Below, one piece after another: positions 25,909 through 34,512 of a DNA stretch of 64,000 bases. Numbering within the stretch: the stretch's first letter is position 1; the number at the start of each line of letters is the position of its first letter. Under the pieces are notes generated by a model. That model was not told the origin of the DNA. It ran no database searches and saw nothing but the letters and a program-made list of their open reading frames with translations. A program made the translations under genes and the position numbers. Source of the stretch: Idiomarina aquatica (GTDB lineage: Bacteria; Pseudomonadota; Gammaproteobacteria; Enterobacterales; Alteromonadaceae); the NCBI RefSeq assembly GCF_003987185.1, contig NZ_PIPS01000001.1, forward strand, positions 1,302,001 through 1,366,000, given 5' to 3'.

Positions 25909-26661
25909 ATGTTATCAATTAAAGACTTGCACGCACGTGTAGAAGATACAACGATTCTTAAAGGGCTTAACCTGGACATTAAACCAGGCGAAGTACATGC
26001 AATTATGGGCCCTAACGGTGCGGGCAAAAGTACGCTTGGCTATGTTTTGTCAGGCCGTGAAGGCTACGATGTAGAAAGCGGCAGCGCAGACTTTGACGGC
26101 AAAGACTTGTTCGATATGGAAGTTGAAGAGCGCGCACAGGCTGGCTTATTCCTGGCTTTCCAATACCCTGTTGAAATTCCTGGCGTCAGCAATATGGAAT
26201 TCATGAAAGAGTCGGTTAACGCCATGCGTGAAGCACGCGGTGAAGCGGCGCTCAGTTCAGCAGAATTTCTGAAAAAAGCAAAAGAAGCCTGTAAGCAAGT
26301 AGAACTGCCTCTGGATTTCCTGAAACGGGGTGTCAACGAAGGCTTTTCAGGCGGCGAGAAGAAACGCAATGAGATCATGCAAATGATCATGCTGGAACCT
26401 AAGTTGGCCATTTTGGACGAATCCGACTCCGGTCTGGACGTCGACGCTCTGCAAGTCGTCGCCAAAGGGGTGAACAGCCAACGTGACGGTAAGCGCAGCT
26501 TTATCGTTGTCACCCACTACCAACGTCTGCTGGACTATATCGAACCAGATTATGTGCACATCCTGTCAAAAGGCAAGATCGTGAAAAGTGGTGGTCCGGA
26601 GCTGGCTAAAGAAGTCGAAGCCTCTGGTTATGCATGGTTAAAAGAGGGAGAAAGCGCATGA
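25909..26661 (+). CDS. sufC: Fe-S assembly ATPase SufC
   Basis: ABC-type ATPase that drives SufBCD conformational change. 250 residues. Walker A GPNGAGKSTLGYVLSG (about 34-49), signature SGGEKKRNEIMQM and Walker B AILDESDSGLDVDALQ follow in order, with the H-loop TH in VVTHYQRLLDY. It starts 3 bases after sufB and its stop overlaps the sufD start (ATGA). Confidence 0.98.
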   Translation: MLSIKDLHARVEDTTILKGLNLDIKPGEVHAIMGPNGAGKSTLGYVLSGREGYDVESGSADFDGKDLFDMEVEERAQAGLFLAFQYPVEIPGVSNMEFMKESVNAMREARGEAALSSAEFLKKAKEACKQVELPLDFLKRGVNEGFSGGEKKRNEIMQMIMLEPKLAILDESDSGLDVDALQVVAKGVNSQRDGKRSFIVVTHYQRLLDYIEPDYVHILSKGKIVKSGGPELAKEVEASGYAWLKEGESA

Positions 26662-27905
26662 GTCAATGGTTAGCCCACGTTATTGAGCGTGCTGCCAACG
26701 TTGACGACTGGCTGTCTCCGGTACGCGCCAATGCGCTTGCCGAGCTGAAGCAAAAACAATGGCCAGGACGTCGCACCGAGGCATGGCGCTACACGTCACT
26801 GCACAAAGTCGCCGATCTGGCGCTGAAAACCAGCAGCCAGGCGGTCGCTGAAGCGCCTCAGGTCAATGGCTTGAACAGTATCGATTTAGTCTTTGTAGAC
26901 GGACGCTTGAGCACCGATATTGCGCACTTGCAGTTGCCGGAAGGCATCCGCATTGCGGCTTTGGATGCCAAGAGTGACGCGGCAGAAGCTTTGTTTGCGA
27001 ACATCAAGCCAGCGCACCACTTATTCGGTTTAGTGAATGATGTACTGGCGCAACAAGGTATCGTTATCGATGTCGCGGAAGGCGCTCAGGTTGAGCAGCC
27101 GATTCGAATCGTCAATGTCTCCACTAACGGTATCGAATCGCATCAGCGTACGCTGGTACGTGTTGGTCAGGGTGCTAAAGCAACCATAATTGAACACGGT
27201 GTCGGTAACGAGCAAAGTCTCAATACCGTATTTGCCGAGTACGACATCGCTGATCGAGCCAGTCTCGAGCATTATCGTCTGGCGCTGCAGGAAGACCAGG
27301 CCATCCACGTTGGCGGTAGCCATTTCCGGCTACATAATGAATCAAAGCTGAACAGCACGCTGGTCGGTTACGGTTCACAACTGACGCGTCTGGACGTTGA
27401 TATTGAGCATGCCGGCGAGCATGCCTTTGCCAAATTCAATAATATTTACTTACTGGCGCCGCACGAGCATTTTGATTTGCACAGCACCATTGAGCACGCT
27501 CAGCCGAATGGCACCACCGAAGAAAATGCCCGTGGCATCATCGGTGATAAAGCCAAAGCCGTGTTCAACGGTCGTATTCACATTCACCGCCACGCCCAGA
27601 AAACGTTGGCGGAACTCAACAACCGCAACCTACTGTTGTCACGCGGCGCACAGATTAACACCAAACCAGAGCTGGAAATCTATGCCGATGACGTACAGTG
27701 CGCACATGGCGCAACGGTTGCCGAAATCGACGAAGAAGCCCTTTACTATATGCTGACGCGCGGTATCGATAAACAGCAGGCACTGGTGATGCTCAACTTC
27801 GGCTTCGTACAGGAACTGCTGTTCCAAATGCCGAATAAAGCTCTGGCCGACTGGTTACAGCCGATTTTGCGGCAGCGTTTTGAGCGCATGATGGAGCAAA
27901 AATGA
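26658..27905 (+). CDS. sufD: Fe-S assembly protein SufD
   Basis: Beta-helix partner of SufB in SufBC2D, needed for iron entry. 415 residues from the ATG at 26658, which overlaps the sufC stop; frames extending to 26634 would lie inside sufC. Seen: WPGRRTEAWRYTSL near the N-terminus, FNGRIHIHRHAQKTLAELNN and LEIYADDVQCAHGATVAEID with the conserved Cys-x-His. Ends overlapping sufS by 4 bases. Confidence 0.96.
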   Translation: MSQWLAHVIERAANVDDWLSPVRANALAELKQKQWPGRRTEAWRYTSLHKVADLALKTSSQAVAEAPQVNGLNSIDLVFVDGRLSTDIAHLQLPEGIRIAALDAKSDAAEALFANIKPAHHLFGLVNDVLAQQGIVIDVAEGAQVEQPIRIVNVSTNGIESHQRTLVRVGQGAKATIIEHGVGNEQSLNTVFAEYDIADRASLEHYRLALQEDQAIHVGGSHFRLHNESKLNSTLVGYGSQLTRLDVDIEHAGEHAFAKFNNIYLLAPHEHFDLHSTIEHAQPNGTTEENARGIIGDKAKAVFNGRIHIHRHAQKTLAELNNRNLLLSRGAQINTKPELEIYADDVQCAHGATVAEIDEEALYYMLTRGIDKQQALVMLNFGFVQELLFQMPNKALADWLQPILRQRFERMMEQK

Positions 27906-29119
27906 CCTTAAACGTTGCCCAAATCCGTGACCAATTCCCGATACTGAAGCGTCAGGTTAATGGCCAGCCATTGGTTTATCTGGACAATGCCGCAACCACC
28001 CAGAAACCGCAGGCTGTTATCGATGCACTGGTGGACTATTACACGCAGTGCAACTCGAACGTACACCGCGGTGCTCACTATTTATCGGATGAAGCAACCA
28101 AGCGCTACGAAGCCGCTCGCAAAACCGTTGCCGCGTATATTAATGCCGGTCGCAGCGAAGAGGTTATCTGGACCAGTGGTACAACCGAGGGCATTAATCT
28201 GGTTGCCAATGGCGTTGCGCAACGTTTAAAAGCCGGCGATGAAGTCCTGGTGACGGAGATGGAGCACCATGCTGACTTAGTCACGTGGCAACAAGCCTGT
28301 AAACGCTCTGGAGCGACCTTAAAGGTGGTTCCCATTCACGACAGCGGCGAACTCAACGTCGATGCGTTCCACCAGTTATTAAGTGATAAAACCGCGTTTG
28401 TGGCGATGCCTCACGTTTCTAACGCGCTGGGTACCATTAATCCAATTAAAGAATTGACCGCGGCCGCCAAAGCCAAAGGCGCTTTAGTGCTTATCGATGG
28501 CGCTCAGGGCGTTGCTCACGGTGCCATCGATGTGCAGGACATTGGTTGCGACTTTTATGCGTTCTCCGGTCACAAGCTGTTTGGCCCAACCGGTATTGGC
28601 GTATTATGGGGACGTTACGACGTACTGGCGGAATGGCCGGTGTGGCTGGTTGGCGGTGAGATGATTGCTACGGTGAGTTATCAGGATGCAACCTGGGGGG
28701 AGTTACCAAACCGCCTCGAGGCCGGCACACCTAACATTGCCGGCGTTATCGGTCTGGCCGCAGCGATTACCTGGTTACAAGGGCTAAACGCCAAAGATAT
28801 CTGGGCCCATGAGCAAGCATTGCTAAAGCGTGCTACCGAGCTTGCCGAACAAACTCAGGGCTTGCGCATCATTGGCACTGCACCGAACAAAATTGGGGTA
28901 CTCAGTTTTGTGATTGAGGGTATACACCCTGCCGATATCGGCTTTATTCTGGATAAACAAGGCGTTGCGATCCGCACCGGCGATCATTGTGCACAACCGT
29001 TGATGAAACGTCTCGGTGTACCGGGCACGGCACGCGCGTCTTTCTCTATTTACAACACCATGGACGATGTTGAAGCGCTCTTTAAAGCCATCAACAAAGC
29101 CCAAATGATGTTGGCTTAA
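27902..29119 (+). CDS. sufS: Cysteine desulfurase SufS
   Basis: PLP-dependent group II cysteine desulfurase that supplies persulfide sulfur via SufE. 405 residues. PLP-binding Lys225 lies in FSGHKLFGPTGIGVLWG, His in EMEHHADLV, and the catalytic Cys363 in RTGDHCAQPLMKRL. Positions agree within one residue with E. coli SufS (K226, C364). Overlaps sufD by 4 bases. Confidence 0.97.
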   Translation: MTLNVAQIRDQFPILKRQVNGQPLVYLDNAATTQKPQAVIDALVDYYTQCNSNVHRGAHYLSDEATKRYEAARKTVAAYINAGRSEEVIWTSGTTEGINLVANGVAQRLKAGDEVLVTEMEHHADLVTWQQACKRSGATLKVVPIHDSGELNVDAFHQLLSDKTAFVAMPHVSNALGTINPIKELTAAAKAKGALVLIDGAQGVAHGAIDVQDIGCDFYAFSGHKLFGPTGIGVLWGRYDVLAEWPVWLVGGEMIATVSYQDATWGELPNRLEAGTPNIAGVIGLAAAITWLQGLNAKDIWAHEQALLKRATELAEQTQGLRIIGTAPNKIGVLSFVIEGIHPADIGFILDKQGVAIRTGDHCAQPLMKRLGVPGTARASFSIYNTMDDVEALFKAINKAQMMLA

Positions 29120-29134
29120 CGACGGGAGGATAGT

Positions 29135-29491
29135 ATGTCTGTCGAATCTTTTGTCCCATCTAATGCGTTGGTTTCAATGACTGACCGTGCGGTACGTTAC
29201 TTTGAGTCACGGTTGAAAGATCAACCGGGGCACCTTGTCCGACTGTCGACTAAAACCAGTGGCTGTACCGGCTACGCTTATGTTTTAGACGCGGTAGATA
29301 ATGCTCAACAAGGTGATGAGCTGGTAAAAATTAACGACAACATTACCGTTGCCGTGGCAGCTGACGCCATCGACGTGTTACGCAATACCGAAATTGATTA
29401 CGTCAAAGAAGGCATTAATGGGGTGGTTAAATTCAATAACCCTAATGTTGTCAACGAATGTGGCTGTGGCGAAAGCTTCAGCGTCAGCTAA
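29135..29491 (+). CDS. sufA: A-type Fe-S carrier SufA
   Basis: HesB/IscA-family carrier that passes clusters from SufBCD to target proteins. 118 residues with the three expected cysteines: C44 in KTSGCTGYAYV and C109/C111 in NECGCGESF. Because it lies in the suf operon it is best named SufA. Unlike E. coli, sufA follows sufS instead of leading the operon. Confidence 0.93.
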   Translation: MSVESFVPSNALVSMTDRAVRYFESRLKDQPGHLVRLSTKTSGCTGYAYVLDAVDNAQQGDELVKINDNITVAVAADAIDVLRNTEIDYVKEGINGVVKFNNPNVVNECGCGESFSVS

Positions 29492-29510
29492 CGGGTAAAG
29501 AAGCGTACTC

Positions 29511-30044
29511 ATGCAACAGAAAATGGTAAATACTTTGCGCGAAGTGAAAGCGCGCAAAGTGCCGTCCGGCGAACCAAAAATCATTCCCAAGGGTGAGTTT
29601 GTTAACATCACCCAAGATCTGGGTGGCAACTATACCGTCACTTGGCAAGGTAATATGCTGCGTATCGACGGTACCGACGGGGATGCAATAGGCCGCAAGC
29701 CGGAGAAACTGGATTTCCCGGAGCCCGCCGATGGTCAGATCTCAGAACAACAAGTCTGGGACGCTCTTGAAACCATATACGATCCCGAAATTCCAATTAA
29801 TCTGGTCTCGCTTGGGCTCATCTACCGTGTTGCCGTAGATCAGCAAGCTCATCAGGTTAATATCGATATGACCCTGACCGCCCCCGGTTGCGGCATGGGA
29901 CCGGTATTGGTTGGTGACGTTGAGTACCGTGTATCATTAGTGCCACATGTCGACAAGGTGAACGTTAACCTGGTTTTCGATCCCCCCTGGTCTCGCGACA
30001 TGATGAGCGAAGAAGCACAACTTGAAGCCGGCGTATTTTTCTAA
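29511..30044 (+). CDS. sufT: Fe-S maturation factor SufT (DUF59/MIP18 family)
   Basis: 177 residues. A DUF59 domain occupies about residues 78-170, with VWDALETIYDPEIPINLVSL (the DPE motif) and TLTAPGCGMGPVL carrying the conserved Cys, plus FDPPWSRDMMS near the end. The N-terminal extension (KIIPKGEFVNITQDLGG) is typical of SufT. SufT proteins aid Fe-S maturation when demand is high. 19 bases after sufA. Confidence 0.92.
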   Translation: MQQKMVNTLREVKARKVPSGEPKIIPKGEFVNITQDLGGNYTVTWQGNMLRIDGTDGDAIGRKPEKLDFPEPADGQISEQQVWDALETIYDPEIPINLVSLGLIYRVAVDQQAHQVNIDMTLTAPGCGMGPVLVGDVEYRVSLVPHVDKVNVNLVFDPPWSRDMMSEEAQLEAGVFF

Positions 30045-30062
30045 ACAGGAACATAGGCAATC

Positions 30063-30470
30063 ATGAACTTACCAAGTACTGACGAAATTCTTGACGATTT
30101 AGCGTTCCTTGATGACTGGGAACAGCGTTACCAATACATTATCGATTTAGGCAAGGCGCTACCGGGCTTACCGGAAGAACAGCACAAAGACGAGTATTTG
30201 GTCCGTGGCTGTCAAAGTAATGTTTGGCTGATCAGTGAAGAAAAAGACGGTAAGTTACAGTTTCACGTCGACAGCGATGCGGTCATCGTGCAAGGGCTGT
30301 TAACGCTGGTACTAGCGGCGTATCACGACAAGACCGCCGAACAAATCCTGGCGTTCGATATTGATCAGTATTTCAACCAGCTGGATTTGGAAAATCACAT
30401 TACGCCAACACGAGGTAATGGTTTACGCGCCATCGTCAACAAAATACAAACGATAGCCAAAGCGCATTAG
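30063..30470 (+). CDS. sufE: Sulfur acceptor protein SufE
   Basis: Accepts persulfide from SufS Cys363 and hands it to SufB. 135 residues with the acceptor Cys50 in LVRGCQSNVWLI (E. coli C51) and the preceding GKALPGLPEEQ. It is the last gene of the operon; its stop overlaps the end of the convergent cytochrome b gene by 4 bases, with no terminator visible between them. Confidence 0.96.
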   Translation: MNLPSTDEILDDLAFLDDWEQRYQYIIDLGKALPGLPEEQHKDEYLVRGCQSNVWLISEEKDGKLQFHVDSDAVIVQGLLTLVLAAYHDKTAEQILAFDIDQYFNQLDLENHITPTRGNGLRAIVNKIQTIAKAH

Positions 30471-31003
30471 TCGTCTTCTGAACGGATCTGGCGTTTGCCT
30501 GTCAGCATGGGTCGTAGCAACTGAATACGGCCCCACCAGCTCACCACAATAACCGCGACCAGATGAATCAACACGCCCGCAAACAAGCTGTGAGCCAACC
30601 ATTCGTGGATGTTTTCGACCACACTGCTACCAAAAAAACGATCCGTTTCTTCCAGTAAATAGCCGGTAAAACCCTGGCCCAAAAACAGCAACCAGAACAC
30701 CCATATCAATAGACCGCCCAAGGCGTTATGCCCTTGCCGTTGAGGTAGTTGACGCCGTCGCAAATGCTGGACGTGTTCGGCAATTCGTTTAGGGGTAGGA
30801 AAAAAGTCGCTGAGTAATGCCCGCCGAGGCCCGATAACTCCCCACAGTATCCGCAAAATAACCAGGGTTACCGCGCTGTAGCCCACCCACTGGTGAACCG
30901 TGTCGCCTGGCTCAAGAATGAAATAGTTAAGCACAAAGGCGATAACAATAAGCCAGTGATAACCTCGAATGAAAGCATCCCAGATAACCACTGACTTACT
31001 CAT
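30467..31003 (-). CDS. Cytochrome b561-family membrane protein
   Basis: 178-residue di-heme-type cytochrome b with four membrane helices. Candidate haem ligands are His in FIRGYHWLIVIAFVLNYF, VHQWVGYSAVTLVI, and the C-terminal pair in IHEWLAHSLFAGVLIHLVAV. It resembles the small cytochrome b subunits of hydrogenases and of PepSY-linked electron-transfer pairs. A lipoprotein with a PepSY domain ends 4 bases upstream, so the two are probably one unit. Confidence 0.88.
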   Translation of the reverse strand: MSKSVVIWDAFIRGYHWLIVIAFVLNYFILEPGDTVHQWVGYSAVTLVILRILWGVIGPRRALLSDFFPTPKRIAEHVQHLRRRQLPQRQGHNALGGLLIWVFWLLFLGQGFTGYLLEETDRFFGSSVVENIHEWLAHSLFAGVLIHLVAVIVVSWWGRIQLLRPMLTGKRQIRSEDD

Positions 31004-31007
31004 TGGC

Positions 31008-31289
31008 CTACTCTTTTTCTTCTTTTACAACGCTGCCATCAACGGGGTTGAAATAGATTTCGACCTTTTCGCCAGCTCGGTTTTTGCCATAAATTTCATA
31101 ACAATTACCCGGCGTTACCTTGAACTCATTGATTTCATAACCCTGCTCTTTTAGCCCGGCTTGAAACTGCTCTTGGTCTATCCATTCGCTTTGCGATGCC
31201 GTAGTACAGCGTGTCACCGTTTCCTCTGCGCTGCAGCCGGCCAATAATGATACGGTCGCTGCACCAGCGAAAAGCATAAGTGCTTTCAT
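31008..31289 (-). CDS. PepSY-domain lipoprotein
   Basis: 93 residues from the ATG at 31289, which has an AGGAG Shine-Dalgarno; an upstream in-frame ATG at 31322 would spoil the lipoprotein signal. Signal MKALMLFAGAATVSLLAGC, lipobox LLAGC. The mature part is one PepSY module (LKEQGYEINEFKVTPGNCYE, GEKVEIYFNPVDGSVV). Usually pairs with a cytochrome b561 as here, and may modulate electron transfer. Confidence 0.85.
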   Translation of the reverse strand: MKALMLFAGAATVSLLAGCSAEETVTRCTTASQSEWIDQEQFQAGLKEQGYEINEFKVTPGNCYEIYGKNRAGEKVEIYFNPVDGSVVKEEKE

Positions 31290-31302
31290 GACTAAACTCC
31301 TG

Positions 31303-32226
31303 TTATGTTGGCTTCTTGTCACCTTCCCGGGCAGCTTCCATCGCCGCCATCAGGTCAGTCGATAACGAATTTAATTGCCCAGTCGGCTGAGGTAGCATGA
31401 TGACTTTACTGGACGAATTATCAAATGAACCTAATACATCAACATAGTTAGTAAACTTCAGCAAATCAATGACATCACGAGACGTAATGTCATTATTTTC
31501 ATTGGTCACCATCGCGATTGAGTCTCGCAGTCCTTCCGCAATGGCTCGCCGTTGTCCGGCAATACCCTCACCCTGCAGGATCTTCGACTCTTTGTCCGCT
31601 TCAGCCTGCTTCACTTTGATGATTTTCTCTGCTTCCGCTTTATGTTCCGCCGCACGGCGCTCACGTTCCGCGGCATTAATCTGGTTCATCGAATCTTTCA
31701 CCGACTGATCCGGATCGATGTCGGTCACCAACGACGCAATGATCTCGAAACCATAACCTTCCATGGTGTCGCGCAACTGCATTTTTACGTCGTTTGAAAT
31801 GCTGTCTTTGTTATCAAACACAGCGTCCAGATTCTGCTTTGGAATCTGCGCCCGAACCGTATCAAACACGTAAGACTGCATCTGCCATTCCGGGTTTTCC
31901 AGTTGATAGAACGCGTTATACACCGCATCAGCAGAGCTTACCCGATATTGAACCGAAACCCTTACCACAACAAAGACGTTGTCGTTGGTTTTCGTTTCCA
32001 CATCAACGTCCAGCTGTCGCGTGCGCATGGATTGCTTGTGTGCCACTTGCTCGACCAACGGAATAATAAAATTGAGGCCAGGCCTCAACAGTCTGCGGTA
32101 ACGGCCGAACAGTTCGATAACAAAAATGCTTTGCTGGGGGACAATACGAATCGAGCTCGCCAAAAGTGCGAGCCCGATGATAATGACCACCACCCAAGCG
32201 ACCGGAAAGTCGAAGGTGTTTTGCAT
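31303..32226 (-). CDS. SPFH/band-7 membrane protein (stomatin-like, QmcA type)
   Basis: 307 residues. One N-terminal membrane helix (VAWVVVIIIGLALLASSIRI), then an SPFH domain (ELFGRYRRLLRPGLNFIIPL, VRVSVQYRV, VFDTVRAQIPKQNLDAVF) and a charged coiled coil (AAERERRAAEHKAEAEKIIK) ending before a conserved C-terminal region. QmcA/stomatin proteins organise membrane domains and bind membrane proteases. No NfeD partner gene is adjacent. It starts 6 bases after the prolyl oligopeptidase stop, so co-transcription is likely. Confidence 0.9.
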   Translation of the reverse strand: MQNTFDFPVAWVVVIIIGLALLASSIRIVPQQSIFVIELFGRYRRLLRPGLNFIIPLVEQVAHKQSMRTRQLDVDVETKTNDNVFVVVRVSVQYRVSSADAVYNAFYQLENPEWQMQSYVFDTVRAQIPKQNLDAVFDNKDSISNDVKMQLRDTMEGYGFEIIASLVTDIDPDQSVKDSMNQINAAERERRAAEHKAEAEKIIKVKQAEADKESKILQGEGIAGQRRAIAEGLRDSIAMVTNENNDITSRDVIDLLKFTNYVDVLGSFDNSSSKVIMLPQPTGQLNSLSTDLMAAMEAAREGDKKPT

Positions 32227-32232
32227 GGTTAA

Positions 32233-34407
32233 TTACTCCTTAGGTAAGGCTTCATAACCCATATGGTAGAGCGTAAATCCGAAAATGTCAGAGTACTGCT
32301 CAATCGTTTTCGATACCGGCGTACCCGCTCCGTGACCCGCATTGGTCTCGATCCGGATCAACTGCGGATTATCGCCACCGGCTTTATCTTGCAACTCAGC
32401 CGCAAACTTAAAGGAATGCGCAGGCACCACACGATCATCGTGATCACCGGTTGTAATTAAGGTGGCCGGATACGCCACACCCTCTTCTACGTTATGCACC
32501 GGCGAGTAGTTTAGTAGATACTCAAACATTTCCGGACTGTCTTCGGCGGTGCCGTAGTCATAAGCCCAACCGGCGCCGGCCGTAAAGGTGTGATAACGCA
32601 GCATATCCAGTACCCCAACCGCTGGCAGAGCAACTGCAAACAGTTCTGGACGTTGAGTCATTGCGGCACCCACCAGCAAACCACCATTAGAGCCACCGCG
32701 GATCGCCAGTCGCTCAGACGAGGTATAATCTTCGTCGATCAAATACTCAGCAGCTGCAATAAAATCGTCGAAAACGTTTTGCTTCTGCATCTTAGTGCCG
32801 GCTTTGTGCCACTCTTTACCATATTCACCACCACCACGCAGGTTAGCAACCGCATACACACCACCCATCTCTAACCAGGCTGCGTTCGCAATGCTGAAGC
32901 TCGGTGTCAGGCTAATATTAAAACCACCATAGCCGTAAAGAATGGTTGGATTGCTGCCATCCAGCGTCATTCCCTTTTTGTGCGTGATGATCATAGGCAC
33001 CTTAGTGCCATCTTTCGAGGTATAGAAAACCTGCTTAGAAACGTATTGGCTGGAGTCAAAGTCTGCACCAGACTCTTGATAAACAACCGACTCGCCACTC
33101 TCAGGATCCATTTCATAGATGGTCTGCGGCGTGCTGTAATTGGTAAAGCTGTAATACACTTTTTCCGCGTCTTGCTTTTCACTGAAGCCGCTGGCACTGC
33201 CTACACCAGGCAGTTCAATGTCACGCACTTTATTACCGTCGTAATCGTACTGCTCAACTTTAGAAACCGCGTCGACCATATACTCAGCAAAAATATAGCC
33301 AGCCCCCGTTGATGGGTTCAGAACATTATCGCTGTGAGCAATGAAATCCTGCCAGTTCTCGGCTGTCGGGTTGCTGGCGTCAACCGTAACAACCCGTCCG
33401 TTTGGCGCATCCATATTGGTTTCTAAATACAGCGTCGAGCCGCGACTGGTCAGTACCGAGGTGTCGTAAGCCATATCGCCGTCAACCAAAACAAGCTCGG
33501 CATCTGGATCGGAGAGATCTTTGATGTAAAGTGTGTTGCCTGACGTGGAGTTTGCCGCAGATACCACCAGGAAGCGATCATCTTCGGTGACATAACCGCC
33601 AACATAACGGTGTTTCTCTTCATCGGTGCCGCCAAAAATTAACACATCATCGGACTGTGGCGTACCCAGTTTATGGTAATAAAGTTTGTGTTGATCGGTT
33701 TTAGCAGATAACTCACTGCCTTCAGGTTTATCGTAGCTGGAGTAATAAAAACCGTCATTGCCTTTCCAGGAAATGCCGCTGAATTTTACGTCCACCAAAG
33801 GTTCTTCAAGTTGCTCACCGGTTTCGGCATCAATGACAATGATTTTGCGCCAGTCACTGCCACCTTCCGAAATCGAATAGGCCGCTATTGAGCCATCTTC
33901 ACTGAAGGTCAGTTGCGCTAAGGACGTGGTGCCGTCTTCGCTAAAGGTATTCGGATCCAGGAACACTTCTGCTTCGGCATCTTCGCTCTTCTTACGATAA
34001 ACAACGTATTGGTTTTGCAGCCCGTCATTCTTGTAAAAATAGATGTAATCGCCTTCAAAACGCGGCGCACTGATTTTTTCGTAATTCCAAAGTTCTGTCA
34101 GGCGTTGCTCGATTTTATCGCGAAATGGAATGTCCTCTAAGTGGGCAAAAGTCACCTCGTTTTGCGCTTTAACCCAGGCTTCGGTTTCTTCACTTCGATC
34201 ATCCTCAAGCCAACGATAAGGGTCTGCTACCTGCTGTTCAAAATAGGTATCAACAACGTCGCCTTTACGTGTTTGCGGATACTGCATCTGCGCGCTCTCT
34301 TGTTGTGTTTGCTGTTCTTGCGCCTGGTTTTCGGTCGATGGTTCACTTTGCTGCGGCGAGCAGGCCATTAACACGCCGGCAGCCACTGCTGTTAGGATCA
34401 TTCTCAT
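32233..34407 (-). CDS. Prolyl oligopeptidase (S9A) lipoprotein
   Basis: Serine peptidase cutting short peptides after proline. About 724 residues from the ATG at 34407, which has CAGGAG upstream. A lipoprotein signal ([16 protein letters not shown], lipobox LMAC) and a Gln/Glu-rich spacer anchor it in the envelope. Seven-bladed propeller from ~80 to ~440, then the hydrolase domain with LYGYGGFN, the nucleophile in [15 protein letters not shown], Asp in [14 protein letters not shown] and His in [11 protein letters not shown]. Suits peptide scavenging in a protein-feeding marine bacterium. Confidence 0.94.
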   Translation of the reverse strand: MRMILTAVAAGVLMACSPQQSEPSTENQAQEQQTQQESAQMQYPQTRKGDVVDTYFEQQVADPYRWLEDDRSEETEAWVKAQNEVTFAHLEDIPFRDKIEQRLTELWNYEKISAPRFEGDYIYFYKNDGLQNQYVVYRKKSEDAEAEVFLDPNTFSEDGTTSLAQLTFSEDGSIAAYSISEGGSDWRKIIVIDAETGEQLEEPLVDVKFSGISWKGNDGFYYSSYDKPEGSELSAKTDQHKLYYHKLGTPQSDDVLIFGGTDEEKHRYVGGYVTEDDRFLVVSAANSTSGNTLYIKDLSDPDAELVLVDGDMAYDTSVLTSRGSTLYLETNMDAPNGRVVTVDASNPTAENWQDFIAHSDNVLNPSTGAGYIFAEYMVDAVSKVEQYDYDGNKVRDIELPGVGSASGFSEKQDAEKVYYSFTNYSTPQTIYEMDPESGESVVYQESGADFDSSQYVSKQVFYTSKDGTKVPMIITHKKGMTLDGSNPTILYGYGGFNISLTPSFSIANAAWLEMGGVYAVANLRGGGEYGKEWHKAGTKMQKQNVFDDFIAAAEYLIDEDYTSSERLAIRGGSNGGLLVGAAMTQRPELFAVALPAVGVLDMLRYHTFTAGAGWAYDYGTAEDSPEMFEYLLNYSPVHNVEEGVAYPATLITTGDHDDRVVPAHSFKFAAELQDKAGGDNPQLIRIETNAGHGAGTPVSKTIEQYSDIFGFTLYHMGYEALPKE

Positions 34408-34512
34408 TATTATTCTCCTGTTTTTAATTTGTTGCATTAAGTTAACAGAACTAGGCAATAAGAGGAATCTTTGCTAGAACAGTAACGGTTGAATGATAAA
34501 AAGATACGATAA

